Source of the DNA: JACDAN01 sp963801855 | GTDB taxonomy: Bacteria; Actinomycetota; Thermoleophilia; Gaiellales; Gaiellaceae | Reading direction: 5' to 3' | Assembly (NCBI GenBank): GCA_963801855.1 | Contig: CAWDGK010000003.1 | Span: forward strand, 62,001 to 126,000 | Length of the DNA: 64,000 nucleotides | In this document: positions 52,286 to 60,930 of the stretch, one piece after another | How positions within the stretch are numbered: position 1 is the stretch's first letter | Layout: each line of letters opens with the position of its first letter | The notes under the pieces: generated by a model | The model's database searches: none | What the model was told of the DNA's origin: nothing | Seen by the model: the letters and a program-made list of their open reading frames with translations, nothing else | Position numbers and translations under genes: made by a program

Positions 52286-53568
52286 CGCTGGGTCACCGAC
52301 TCGAGCAGGTCGAAGAATCCGGGAAAGCTTACTGCCACGCTGTCCGGATCCTCGATCTCGACGCCTTCTCTGGAAACGAGCCCACCCACCGCCGCCAGCA
52401 TGGCAATCCTGTGATCGCCTCGGGTCGGGACCGGACCCCCGCCCTTAGGGCGGGTGGGGACCCCCCTCACCCTGAAGCCATCATCGCTCGCCTCGATCCG
52501 CACGCCAAGGGATCGGAGCACATTTGTCACCGATTCGATGCGGTCTGTCCCGTGTTCACGCATTTGCGCAGCGCCTCTCACGCCGCTCTCTCCTCGTGCC
52601 AACCCGGCGGCAAGCGCAAACAACGGAAGCTCGTCGATCATCCTCGGAACCTCCGCCTTTCGCACGGTTGTGGCGGTCAGCGGCGCTGCGCGAACCTCCA
52701 GGTCGGCGACCGCCTCGCCGCCGAGCCTTCGCCGGTCGAACACCGCGATCCGCGAGCCCATCCGGGCGAGCACGTCCAGCAGGGCGGTCCGGAAGGGGTT
52801 GACGCCGACCCCGTGGATGGAGAGCTCCGAGCCGGCCACGAGCGTCGCCGCCGTGACGAACGGTGCCGCCGAGGAGATGTCGCCCGGTACCTCCACCCGG
52901 CCGAGGTGCAGTCGCTCCACCGGCCCGACCGACACCGTGCGGCCAGAACGGGAGATGGACGCGCCGGCGGCGCGGAGCAACGTCTCCGTGTGGTCGCGGG
53001 TGAACATCGGCTCGGTGACGACGGTCCGGCCCTCGCGCACCTGCATCCCGGCCAGGAGCAGCGCCGACTTCACCTGGGCGCTCGCCCGCTCGAGCGAATG
53101 ATCCACGGGGCCGAGCTCGGCGCCCTCGATCCGCACGGGCGCGCGCCCATCCGTCGTCTCGACCTTCGCGCCCATGCGCCGTAACGCGTCGGCGAGAGCC
53201 TCGACCGGCCGCGAGCGCAGCGACTCCCCGCCGGAGAGCACGAACTCTCCGTCCTGCCCGGCCAGAAGGCCCATCAGGACCGCCAGGAGCGTCCCGGCGT
53301 CGCCGCAGTCGATCGGCCCCGCAGGCGCAGCGAGGCCCCTGAGGCCGACCCCGTGCACGACGAGAACGTCGACGTCCTCCTCGACGACCTCGACGCCGAG
53401 CGCGCGCACTGCGGCGATCGTCGACTCGGTCTCCCCCGACCGGCCGAAGCCCTCGATCCTCGTCTCGCCCTCACACACGGCCCCGACCAGAACCGCCCTG
53501 TGCGAGATCGACTTGTCGCCGGGCACCCCGATGTGGCCGACGACGGCCGCCGCCGGCTCGATCCTCAC
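52282..53568 (-). CDS. aroA: 3-phosphoshikimate 1-carboxyvinyltransferase (EPSP synthase)
   Basis: 428 residues. GVPGDKSISHRAVLVGA, GNAGT-like DCGDAGTLL, SAQVKSALLLAG, PGDISSAAPFVTAA, MIDELPLFALAA and GDHRIAML are the substrate-contacting motifs; PGDKSISHR carries the key Lys. The first in-frame start is GTG 53568. An ATG at 53597, out of frame by one base, sits 9 nt after TAGACT and would give MDVTSLPFPQ joined to the domain if one C is missing, so the true start may be 53597. A 7-bp CCCGCCC hairpin (52438-52454) lies in the coding region near the C-terminus. Confidence 0.92.
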   Translation of the reverse strand: MRIEPAAAVVGHIGVPGDKSISHRAVLVGAVCEGETRIEGFGRSGETESTIAAVRALGVEVVEEDVDVLVVHGVGLRGLAAPAGPIDCGDAGTLLAVLMGLLAGQDGEFVLSGGESLRSRPVEALADALRRMGAKVETTDGRAPVRIEGAELGPVDHSLERASAQVKSALLLAGMQVREGRTVVTEPMFTRDHTETLLRAAGASISRSGRTVSVGPVERLHLGRVEVPGDISSAAPFVTAATLVAGSELSIHGVGVNPFRTALLDVLARMGSRIAVFDRRRLGGEAVADLEVRAAPLTATTVRKAEVPRMIDELPLFALAAGLARGESGVRGAAQMREHGTDRIESVTNVLRSLGVRIEASDDGFRVRGVPTRPKGGGPVPTRGDHRIAMLAAVGGLVSREGVEIEDPDSVAVSFPGFFDLLESVTQR

Positions 53569-53606
53569 CTGGGGAACGGCAACGAGGTGACGTCCATCGC
53601 GCGCGG

Positions 53607-53612
53607 AGTCTA
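53607..53612 (-). promoter_or_regulatory. -10 element of the aroA operon
   Basis: TAGACT on the minus strand, 9 nt before the out-of-frame ATG 53597; overlaps the trpS -10 by 2 bases. Confidence 0.45.
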
Positions 53613-53616
53613 CGTT
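53611..53616 (+). promoter_or_regulatory. -10 element of trpS
   Basis: TACGTT, 6 nt before ATG 53623, back to back with the aroA -10. Confidence 0.5.
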
Positions 53617-53622
53617 TAGGCC

Positions 53623-54606
53623 ATGAGAATCTTCTCGGGCATCCAGCCGACCGGCTCCAAGCACTTCGGCAACTACAGCGGCGGGTTCCGCCAGTACGCC
53701 GCGACCCAGGAGCTCGGTGACGCGTTCTTCTGCATCGTCGACCTGCACTCGATCACGGTCGAGCACGACCCCGCCGGCCTGCGAGAGCAGACGCTCGACC
53801 TCGCCGCGATGCTCTTCGCGACCGGGCTCGACCCCGAGCGCTCGACCGTGTTCGTCCAGAGCCACGTCAGCTCGCACGCCGAGGCCGCGTGGCTCATGAG
53901 CTCCGTGACGAGCGTGGGCGAGCTGCGCCGGATGCACCAGTTCAAGGACAAGTCCGACCAACACGAGTTCGTCTCGGCCGGGCTGCTCACGTATCCGGTG
54001 CTGATGGCCGGCGACATCCTGCTCTACCAGACCGACCTCGTCCCGATCGGGGACGACCAACGCCAGCACCTCGAGCTCTCCCGGAACGTCGCAGAGCGCT
54101 TCAACTCGCGCTTCGGCGAGACGTTCAAGCTCGCCGAGGGCCGCTACCCGGAGATCGGCGCGCGCATCATGGATCTCCAGGACCCCGACCGAAAGATGTC
54201 GACGACGCTCGGGACCCCCCAGGGAACGCTGGGGCTACTCGATCCTGCGGACACGCTCCGCAAGAAGGTGAAGAGCGCAGTCACGGATTCCGGCACCGAC
54301 ATCCGGCGCGCGCCCGACAAGGCGGGAATCACGAATCTCATCGACATCCTCTCGGTAGCCACTGGAGAGGAGCTGGACGCCATCGAGTCGCGCTACGACG
54401 GTTCCGGCTACGGCCAGTTCAAGTCGGACGTGGCGGACGCGGTCGTCGAGGTCGTCGTCCCGATCCAGGAGCGCTACGCGGAGCTGCGCTCGGACGATGC
54501 CGAGCTCCACCGGCTGCTCGCCCGCGGTGCCGAGAAGGCCCGGGAGGCTTCGGCCCCGACGCTCGACTCCATGTACGAGCGCATGGGCTTCGTCCGGCCC
54601 TCTTAG
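53623..54606 (+). CDS. trpS: tryptophanyl-tRNA synthetase
   Basis: 327 residues, class I synthetase. FSGIQPTGSKHFGNYSG replaces the HIGH motif with a typical TrpRS GN-H version; GDDQRQHLELSR and DRKMSTTLGT (KMSKS equivalent) follow. Essential; lies alone on the plus strand between two minus-strand operons. Confidence 0.94.
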   Translation: MRIFSGIQPTGSKHFGNYSGGFRQYAATQELGDAFFCIVDLHSITVEHDPAGLREQTLDLAAMLFATGLDPERSTVFVQSHVSSHAEAAWLMSSVTSVGELRRMHQFKDKSDQHEFVSAGLLTYPVLMAGDILLYQTDLVPIGDDQRQHLELSRNVAERFNSRFGETFKLAEGRYPEIGARIMDLQDPDRKMSTTLGTPQGTLGLLDPADTLRKKVKSAVTDSGTDIRRAPDKAGITNLIDILSVATGEELDAIESRYDGSGYGQFKSDVADAVVEVVVPIQERYAELRSDDAELHRLLARGAEKAREASAPTLDSMYERMGFVRPS

Positions 54607-54617
54607 AGCCAGGCCGC

Positions 54618-55580
54618 CTAGAGCCAGCCCGAGCGCCGGAACTGCCAGTACAGCGCGATGCAGATCCCGGCCATGAGTGAGATCGCCATCGGGTAGCCGA
54701 CCCGCCAGCCGAGCTCCGGCATGTGGTCGAAGTTCATGCCGTACACGCTCGAGATCAAGGTTGGCACGGCGACGATCGCGGCCCAGGCGGAGATCTTCCT
54801 GACGTCCTCGTTCTGGCGGTAGCTCGCCTGTGTCACGTTGGCCGAGAGAACGTTCGCCAGGAGCTCCCGGAACTCGTGGATGCGACCCATCTCTCGGAGC
54901 AGATGGTCGTGGACGTCGCGAAAGTACGGTCGGATGTCCTCCGGTACGTCGGAGTGGACTCCACGGGCGAGATCGTCGACGGGTATCTCGAGCGGGACGA
55001 CGGCCTGGTGGAGCTGGACGACCGCTCTGCTCAGCCGGTAGATCCGAGACGCCGGGTTCTCCGGCCCCGGGTCGAAGACCTGGGCCTCGACCTCCGTGAT
55101 GTCCGAGTCGAGGTGATCGATGACGGGCAGATAGCCGTCGACGACCCGGTCGACGATCGCATAGAGCGCGGCGGCGGGACCGTGTGCCAGGAGATCGGGA
55201 CGTTCCTCCATTCGCTCGCGTACCTCTCCGAGCGGCGTCTCTCCGTGTCTGACCGTGATGATGAATCCCTCGCCCATGAAGACGAGGATCTCCCCGAAGT
55301 CGATCGCATCCTCCGTGTACCGCGCGGTCTTCAGGACGAGAAAGATCGATTCCCCGTAGATCTCGAGCTTCGGCCGCTGGTGGGCGTTGATCGCGTCTTC
55401 GACGGCCAGCTCGTGCAGGCCGAACTCGCGGCGAACCGCGTCGAACTCGTCCGGTGTCGGCTCGTGGAGGCCGATCCAGGCGAAGGAACCGTCGGCCCGG
55501 CTCTCCTCGAACGTCTGCTCGAGCGGGATCTCCCCCTTGGCGCGGCGGCCTTCCCGGTAGACGGCGCAATCGACGATCAC
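54618..55580 (-). CDS. corA: CorA-type magnesium/cobalt transporter
   Basis: 320 residues. Long cytoplasmic N-domain (FAWIGLHEPTPDEFDAV, DAINAHQRPKLEIYG), then two C-terminal membrane helices with the signature YGMNFDHMPE between them. Start GTG 55580 overlaps the rluB stop (GTGA); the longer in-frame extension upstream belongs to rluB in another frame. Confidence 0.92.
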   Translation of the reverse strand: MIVDCAVYREGRRAKGEIPLEQTFEESRADGSFAWIGLHEPTPDEFDAVRREFGLHELAVEDAINAHQRPKLEIYGESIFLVLKTARYTEDAIDFGEILVFMGEGFIITVRHGETPLGEVRERMEERPDLLAHGPAAALYAIVDRVVDGYLPVIDHLDSDITEVEAQVFDPGPENPASRIYRLSRAVVQLHQAVVPLEIPVDDLARGVHSDVPEDIRPYFRDVHDHLLREMGRIHEFRELLANVLSANVTQASYRQNEDVRKISAWAAIVAVPTLISSVYGMNFDHMPELGWRVGYPMAISLMAGICIALYWQFRRSGWL

Positions 55581-56265
55581 GGGCGCGAGCGTAACGCCCG
55601 AACTTCGTCTTCGGTGAGCTCCCGCCAGGCGCCGGCCGCCAGACCATCGACGGTCAGCCCGGCGTACACGACTCCGATGCAGGCGGCGGACCGGGTGGCC
55701 GACGGCCTCGAGCATCCGCTTCACCTGCCGGTTGCGGCCCTCGTGGATCGCGAGCTCGACCCGCGACGGCCCGAGGCGCCTGACGCGCGCCGGCGCGGTC
55801 GGCCCGTCCTCGAGCTCGACGCCCTCGGCGAGCCGCCGAAGCGCGTCGTCGCCCGGCTCGCCTTCGACGATTGCCTCGTAGACCTTCTCGACCTCGTACT
55901 TCGGGTGGGCGAGCCGGTGCGCCAGCTCGCCGTCGTTCGTGAGCAGCAGCGCGCCGGTCGTGTCGACGTCGAGCCGTCCGACGGGCACGACGCGCGACTC
56001 GTGCTCGACGAGGCCGACGACGGTCGGTCTCCCCTGCGGGTCGTTCGCGGTCGTGACGACCCCGGCCGGCTTGTGGAGCAGGACGTAGGCGAGCGCCTGA
56101 GGTGCGATCGCTCTGTCCGTCGACCTCGACCCGGTCCGCCGACTCGACGAACGTGTTCAGCTGGCCGGCCTCGCCGTTCACCGACACGCGACCGGCCTTG
56201 ATCAGCTCGTCGGCCTTGCGACGGGACGCGATCCCCGCGCGGGCCAGGTAGGCGTTCAACCGCAC
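55577..56265 (-). CDS. rluB: rRNA pseudouridine synthase, RluB/RsuA family (two apparent frameshifts)
   Basis: Converts uridine to pseudouridine in large-subunit rRNA. S4-like N-terminus MRLNAYLARAGIASRRKADEL and INAGRVSVNG-type block. After about 56115 (one extra base) the frame moves to VLLHKPAGVVTTANDPQGR and VGRLDVDTTGALLLTNDGEL, where the D of RLDVDTTG is the catalytic Asp. EGRNRQVKRMLEAVGHPV follows, then after about 55674 (another extra base) VVYAGLTVDGLAAGAWREL. About 229 residues. GTG 56265 start; the stop is coupled to corA. Confidence 0.85.
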
Positions 56266-56270
56266 AGGGA

Positions 56271-56276
56271 TAGGGT
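56271..56276 (+). promoter_or_regulatory. -10 element of the VOC / luciferase-like pair
   Basis: TAGGGT, 6 nt before GTG 56283. Confidence 0.5.
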
Positions 56277-56282
56277 TGCAGC

Positions 56283-56657
56283 GTGACGCGGATCACGCCG
56301 TACTTGTTCTACGAGGACGCCGAGGCCGCGGTCGAGTTTCTCACCAAGGCGTTCGGCTTCGAGGAACACGAGCGCTCGATCGGAGGCGGCGGCGGCCTCC
56401 ACGTGGAGCTTCGCCTCGACGGCGCCGCGGTGATGCTGGGACAGCCCACCGGGGACTACAGAAACCCACGCCATGCGGATCACGCGACGGCAATGGTTCA
56501 CGCCTACATCGGCGACCTGGAGACGCACCGAGAGCGAGCGCGGGCCGCGGGCGCCGAGATCCTCACCGAGGAGGCGACGCAGCCGAACGGAGACCGGCGC
56601 TACGACGCCCGCGACCCGGAGGGTCACATGTGGTCGTTCGCGCAAGCACCCGACTGA
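56283..56657 (+). CDS. VOC superfamily protein (PhnB/glyoxalase-like)
   Basis: 124 residues. ITPYLFYEDAEAAVEFLTKAFGF, HVELRLDGAAVMLG and RDPEGHMWSF fit the PhnB-like VOC family. The usual metal residues are only partly conserved, so enzymatic activity is uncertain. The stop overlaps the next ATG by one base (TGATG), coupling it to the flavin-dependent enzyme. Confidence 0.82.
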   Translation: MTRITPYLFYEDAEAAVEFLTKAFGFEEHERSIGGGGGLHVELRLDGAAVMLGQPTGDYRNPRHADHATAMVHAYIGDLETHRERARAAGAEILTEEATQPNGDRRYDARDPEGHMWSFAQAPD

Positions 56658-57529
56658 TGCAGCTGGCGCTCATGGTCGAGGGCCAGGAGGGCGTCTCCTG
56701 GGAGCAGTGGCTCGCCCTCGCCGAGGCCTGCGAGCAGCACGGAATCGAGGCCCTCTTCCGCTCCGACCACTACCTCTCGCAAACCGACGCCGCGCGACCG
56801 GCGACGGATGCGTGGGCGCTCCTCGCGGCGCTTGCCGCCCGGACGACGACGCTCCGGCTCGGCACGCTCGTCTCCCCGGTGACCTTCCGCCACGCGTCGG
56901 TCGTGGCGAAGTCGGTGGCAACCGTCGACCACATCTCGGGCGGACGAGTCGAGGTCGGTGTCGGCGCCGGCTGGATGGACGCCGAGCACGCGCGCTTCGG
57001 CTTCCCGTTTCCGGAGATGACCGAGCGGCTCCGGATGCTCGCCGAGGACGTGGAGCGGATCGACAGGACTCTGCGTGAGGACCCGCTCGTCGTCCAGCGG
57101 CCCCGGCCGCCCCTCATCCTCGGCGGTAGCGCCACCCGGGGCACAGCCGACCCTGCCGCGCGCTTCGCCGACGAGTACAACACGCACGGCGCCGACCCGG
57201 CGGAGGCCCGCAGGCGCCGCGCGAAGCTGGACGAGGCGTGCGAGCGCGCGGGACGGGATCCTTCGACCCTCCGCTTCTCGCTCATGACGCCGTTCCTCCT
57301 CGGCCTGGATCACGCCAAGCGGTTCGTGGAGGTCTACCCCGATGCGGGCTCAGCCGACGAGTGGTTCGAAGAGCTCCGGGGCCGTGGCCTCGCCGGCAGC
57401 CGGGTCGACCTGGTCGACGGCCTCAGGGAGTACGAGGCGGCCGGGGTCGAGCGCGTGATGCTCCAGCACGTCGTGCACGACGATCTCGACGTGGTCAAGG
57501 CCCTGGGCGAGATCGCCGCCGCGCTTTAG
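56657..57529 (+). CDS. luciferase-like (LLM class) F420/flavin-dependent oxidoreductase
   Basis: 290 residues from ATG 56657. HGIEALFRSDHYLSQ, ATDAWALLAALAARTTTLRLGTLVSPVTFRHASVVAKSVATVDHISGGRVEVGVGAGW and LILGGSA are classic LLM-family blocks. Many actinobacterial members use coenzyme F420; the substrate is unknown. Coupled to the VOC gene; the stop TAG forms part of the next promoter's -10. Confidence 0.9.
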   Translation: MQLALMVEGQEGVSWEQWLALAEACEQHGIEALFRSDHYLSQTDAARPATDAWALLAALAARTTTLRLGTLVSPVTFRHASVVAKSVATVDHISGGRVEVGVGAGWMDAEHARFGFPFPEMTERLRMLAEDVERIDRTLREDPLVVQRPRPPLILGGSATRGTADPAARFADEYNTHGADPAEARRRRAKLDEACERAGRDPSTLRFSLMTPFLLGLDHAKRFVEVYPDAGSADEWFEELRGRGLAGSRVDLVDGLREYEAAGVERVMLQHVVHDDLDVVKALGEIAAAL

Positions 57530-57532
57530 AGT
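57527..57532 (+). promoter_or_regulatory. -10 element of the methyltransferase gene
   Basis: TAGAGT, 9 nt before ATG 57542; its first three bases are the stop codon of the preceding gene. Confidence 0.4.
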
Positions 57533-57541
57533 CGCGCTGTC

Positions 57542-58840
57542 ATGGCCTCGACGGACACAGCTCGCCGCGATGCGCTCGTCGAGCGCCTGTTCGAGGCTGT
57601 GCTCGGCTTCAACGACGTCTACGCCGTCTACATCGGCGACCGGCTCGGGCTCTACGCGGCGCTGGGAGAAAATGCGAAGACCTCCGCGGAAGTCGCCCGG
57701 GCCGCGGGCTGCGACGAGCGCTATGTCCGCGAATGGCTGGAGCACCAGGCCGTCGGCGGCATCCTCGAGGTCGACGACGAGGACTCAGCGACGCGCCGTT
57801 TTCGACTTCCGCCCGGACACGGCGAGGTGCTGCTCGACCGCGACAGCGTCAGCTACATGGCGGCGTTCGCCCGGATGATGGTCGGTATGGCGAGGCCGGT
57901 GCCCCAGGTGCTGGCGGCCTTCCGCTCCGGCGACGGCGTGCCGTACGCCGACTTTCCGGAGGATTTCGTCGAGGGCCAGGGCGACATGAACCGGGTCCAG
58001 TTCATCAACCTGCTCGCAACCGAGTGGCTGCCCGCGCTGCCGGATGTCGAAGAGCGACTCCGCGCCGGCGGGGCCCGGGTAGCGGATGTCGCCTGCGGAA
58101 CAGGCTGGTCGAGCATCGCGATCGCGAATGCGTACCCCGACGTCCAGGTGGACGGGTTCGACCTCGATCCCGAGTCGATCATGCTCGCCCGGTCGGCAGC
58201 CGCGTCGGAAGGAGTCGGGGAGCGCGTCGACTTCCAGGTGCGAGACGCGGCCGATCCCGACCTGGCCAACCGCTACGACCTCGTCACGGTCTTCGAGGCG
58301 ATCCACGACATGGCGAAGCCGGTCGAGGCACTGGCGGCGATCCACGAGCTCCTCGCCGACGGCGGGGTGGCTCTCGTCGCCGACGAGAAGGTCGCGGACG
58401 AGTTCACGGCGCCCGGCGACGACGTCGAGCGCGTCATGTACGGCTGGTCGATCCTCCACTGCCTGCCCGTCGGTCGAGTCGAGCAGCCCTCGGCCGAGAC
58501 GGGAACCGCGATGCGGGAGTCGACGTTCAGGGACTACGCAGAGCAGGCCGGCTTCGCCGACGTCGAGGTCGTGCCGATCGAGCACGACTTCTGGCGCTTT
58601 TACCGTCTGACGCTAGGCCGGGCGCTTCTCGGCCAGCGACTCGAGCCGCTCGCGGATGTCGTCCACTTCGCCGAGATCGTCGAGCCGGGGCAGCACCGAC
58701 AGGCTCTCGAGGCCGAAGACGCGCTCGAACAGCGGTGTCGTGCGATAGCGAACGGCGCCGCCTTCCTCGCGACCGGCCTCAGCGATCAAGCCGCGCTCCG
58801 CCAGCCCGGCGACGACCGAGTCCACGGCAACTCCCCGTAG
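57542..58840 (+). CDS. SAM-dependent methyltransferase with N-terminal winged helix; probable true end 58616
   Basis: Reads 432 residues. N-terminal dimerisation/winged-helix part (RLGLYAALGENAKTSAEVARAAGCDERYVREWLEHQ), then VADVACGTGWSSIAIANAYP (SAM motif I), VDGFDLDPESI and FEAIHDMAKP. The homologous protein should end after about 358 residues at FWRFYRL. The remaining 75 codons run antisense through the scpB end. One extra base near 58605-58612 would bring TAG 58614-58616 into frame, sharing a CTAG palindrome with the scpB stop. I therefore think the gene really ends at 58616. Substrate unknown. Confidence 0.8.
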   Translation: MASTDTARRDALVERLFEAVLGFNDVYAVYIGDRLGLYAALGENAKTSAEVARAAGCDERYVREWLEHQAVGGILEVDDEDSATRRFRLPPGHGEVLLDRDSVSYMAAFARMMVGMARPVPQVLAAFRSGDGVPYADFPEDFVEGQGDMNRVQFINLLATEWLPALPDVEERLRAGGARVADVACGTGWSSIAIANAYPDVQVDGFDLDPESIMLARSAAASEGVGERVDFQVRDAADPDLANRYDLVTVFEAIHDMAKPVEALAAIHELLADGGVALVADEKVADEFTAPGDDVERVMYGWSILHCLPVGRVEQPSAETGTAMRESTFRDYAEQAGFADVEVVPIEHDFWRFYRLTLGRALLGQRLEPLADVVHFAEIVEPGQHRQALEAEDALEQRCRAIANGAAFLATGLSDQAALRQPGDDRVHGNSP

Positions 58841-59206
58841 TCGAGCGATCTCCGGCCGCGAGCAGGGACCGAGGTAGGCGACGACGGCAAGCGTCTCCAT
58901 CGCAGCCTGGGAGAGGCCACGTTCGACCGGTCGCTCGAACATCCGGCTGCAGGCTTCGGCCGCCTCGCGGGAGGCGCGGAACGCCCAGCCGCCGGCAACC
59001 TGCTCGAGGACGATCCCGCTTCGGCCCTCCTGGAAGCGTTCCGTCAGCAGGCCGAGCGCCATCTCCACCCGCTCCGGGTCCTCGGCGGCGGCCTCGGCGA
59101 GCTCCTCGACCGGCAACGGCTGGGAGGCGACGACCAACAGGGCCTCCAACGTGCGGGCCAGGCGATCGAGCGGATTGGCTGCGACTAGGCGGAGCGGGCG
59201 GTCCAT
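58613..59206 (-). CDS. scpB: segregation and condensation protein B
   Basis: 197 residues, two winged helices. LARTLEALLVVASQPLPVEELAEA, AMETLAVVAYLGPCSRPEIARLRGV and YRTTPLFERVFGLESL are diagnostic. Works with ScpA and SMC in chromosome organisation. Start overlaps the scpA end by 22 nt. Confidence 0.92.
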   Translation of the reverse strand: MDRPLRLVAANPLDRLARTLEALLVVASQPLPVEELAEAAAEDPERVEMALGLLTERFQEGRSGIVLEQVAGGWAFRASREAAEACSRMFERPVERGLSQAAMETLAVVAYLGPCSRPEIARLRGVAVDSVVAGLAERGLIAEAGREEGGAVRYRTTPLFERVFGLESLSVLPRLDDLGEVDDIRERLESLAEKRPA

Positions 59207-59952
59207 GTGTCCTTCCTTTCCGTCTTGGTCTCGGTGTTCCTCTGCACGCGGATGGGCGCGAACGTGGCAGCCTGGGAGAGCTCGATCTCGCCGGCTTTAC
59301 GGAGCTCGAGGAGGGCCAGAAAGGCCACTGCCTGCTCGACGCGGGTCAGCCCGTTGACCTCGGTGTCGAAGTCGAAGCGCGAGCGTCTGGCGAGCAACGA
59401 CCGGAAACGCCCGAGGAACTGCTCGACCGGGGGAAAGCGCAGCTCGAGATGGGCCAGGGAGACGGCCGGCGGCTCTGCAGTGAGCAGTCGGAGGATCGCG
59501 CCCAGCTCGGCAGGATCCTGCGGCGCGAGCTTTCTCTCGACGATGGGCGCGAGCGGCGCAGGTCCGATCCGAAAGTAGCGGTCGCTCTCCTCGTCGAGCC
59601 GGTCGACGAGCCACCCGGCTGCCTCCTTGATTCGCCGGTAGTCGGCGAGGCGCCTTGCGAGCTCCTCCGCGGCCTGGGCCGGGTCGAGATCCTCGAGGTC
59701 TGGCTCTTCGCCGGCGAGGAGGGCGCGAGCCTTGAGCTCGAGCAGCGCGGCCACGAGAACGAGGAACTCCCCGCAGGCATCGAGATCCAGTTCCTCCCGC
59801 TCGGCAAGCCGCTCGAGAAAGGCCAGCACGATGCCGGCAACGTCGACCTCGCCCAGATCCAGCTCGTCGCGAAGGACGAGCGCAAGCAGAAGGTCGAAGG
59901 GACCTTCGAAGGCCTCGAGGTCGAGGTCGAGCTCGCGAACCGGCACGGGCAC
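59185..59952 (-). CDS. scpA: segregation and condensation protein A
   Basis: 255 residues, kleisin. FEGPFDLLLALVLRDELDLGEVDVAGI is the conserved N-terminal SMC-binding block; the C-terminal winged helix carries VEQAVAFLALLELRKAGEIELSQ. Upstream of scpB, downstream of lgt by 11 nt. Confidence 0.93.
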   Translation of the reverse strand: MPVPVRELDLDLEAFEGPFDLLLALVLRDELDLGEVDVAGIVLAFLERLAEREELDLDACGEFLVLVAALLELKARALLAGEEPDLEDLDPAQAAEELARRLADYRRIKEAAGWLVDRLDEESDRYFRIGPAPLAPIVERKLAPQDPAELGAILRLLTAEPPAVSLAHLELRFPPVEQFLGRFRSLLARRSRFDFDTEVNGLTRVEQAVAFLALLELRKAGEIELSQAATFAPIRVQRNTETKTERKDTWTARSA

Positions 59953-59963
59953 GACTCCCGAAG

Positions 59964-60863
59964 CTAGCGAGAGGGTCGGACGCGGCCCTTCGGAATCGTC
60001 ATCTTCGGCGTGCCTTTGGGCGGCTCATGGCTCGTATCGCGCCTTCGGCCCCTCCGGCCGCGGATGAGCTGCCAGTAGATGAAGAACGCCGTCGAGAGGA
60101 CGAACATGACGATCGAGACCCACGCGTTGAGCCGCAGCGGCCCGAGCTCGTGCGAGGGGTCGATCCGCAGGAGCTCCTCGAAGAAACGTCCGAACGTGTA
60201 GAGCGAGACGTAGAGCGCGAAGAGCGCCGGCGGCCGGAAGCGGAAGAAGCGGTCGAGGACGAGCAGGACGACCGCCGCAGCGGTGACGTAGAGAAACTCG
60301 TAGAGGAAGGTCGGGTGGAACGTCTCGATCTCGGCGAACTCGAACGGCCGGTTCTCCGGGTCGATCTCGAGGCCCCAGGAGCGACTGGTGGGCTCGCCGA
60401 AGAGCTCCTGGTTCCACCAGTTGCCGAAGCGGCCGATGCCGTGGGCGAGCAGGATCCCCGGCGCGGCAGCGTCCATCAACGCCGTCGCGCTCTTGCCCGA
60501 GCGCCGGCAGATGTAGCCGCCGACGAGCGTCCCGAGCAGGATGCCGCCCCAGACGCCGAGCCCGCCCTTCCAGACCATGAAGACGCCCTGCCACTTGGGG
60601 TCGGGAACCTCCGACCAGCTCGTGACGACGTGGTAGGCGCGCGCGCCGACGATCCCGGCGGCGACACCCCACACCGCGATACGCAGGAGCGTGTCCCAGT
60701 CGCCGCCCTGGTCTCCCGGGCGCTTCGTCCACCGCAATCCGGTGACGAGGATGCAGACCGCGATCGCGAGCAGCAGCATCAGCCCGTACATGTGGATGTC
60801 GAGCGGTCCGAGCTCGAAGGCGCCGCTCGACGGCGAGGGGATCGAAGCGATCACGGAGGGCAT
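59964..60863 (-). CDS. lgt: prolipoprotein diacylglyceryl transferase
   Basis: 299 residues, about 7 membrane spans. MYGLMLLLAIAV, RAYHVVTSW, WKGGLGVWGGILLG and the signature GRFGNWWNQELFGEPT are all present. Attaches diacylglycerol to lipobox Cys, needed for the binding protein and DUF3352 lipoprotein in this window. ATG 60863; longer upstream ORF is a shadow. Confidence 0.95.
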   Translation of the reverse strand: MPSVIASIPSPSSGAFELGPLDIHMYGLMLLLAIAVCILVTGLRWTKRPGDQGGDWDTLLRIAVWGVAAGIVGARAYHVVTSWSEVPDPKWQGVFMVWKGGLGVWGGILLGTLVGGYICRRSGKSATALMDAAAPGILLAHGIGRFGNWWNQELFGEPTSRSWGLEIDPENRPFEFAEIETFHPTFLYEFLYVTAAAVVLLVLDRFFRFRPPALFALYVSLYTFGRFFEELLRIDPSHELGPLRLNAWVSIVMFVLSTAFFIYWQLIRGRRGRRRDTSHEPPKGTPKMTIPKGRVRPSR

Positions 60864-60870
60864 TCTGCCC

Positions 60871-60909
60871 GTCCCGGCCGGACGCGGCCCAGGTGCCAGG
60901 CACCGGGAC
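60871..60909. repeat. nested palindromes in the lgt upstream region
   Basis: GTCCCGG and CCGGGAC arms enclosing GGTGCC-A-GGCACC (60892-60904). A further GAGGCCGTGTCCT 13-mer at 60920-60932 also occurs at 36311-36323 next to another hairpin. Confidence 0.4.
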
Positions 60910-60930
60910 GTGCCTCTGGGAGGCCGTGTC

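Noticed and set aside
52438..52454. Hairpin CCCGCCC-TTA-GGGCGGG as a terminator or mobile repeat
   Set aside because: Lies inside aroA in frame, encoding part of a variable loop; no copies seen.
53569..54069. N-terminal extension of aroA
   Set aside because: Antisense to trpS; no EPSP synthase has such an extension.
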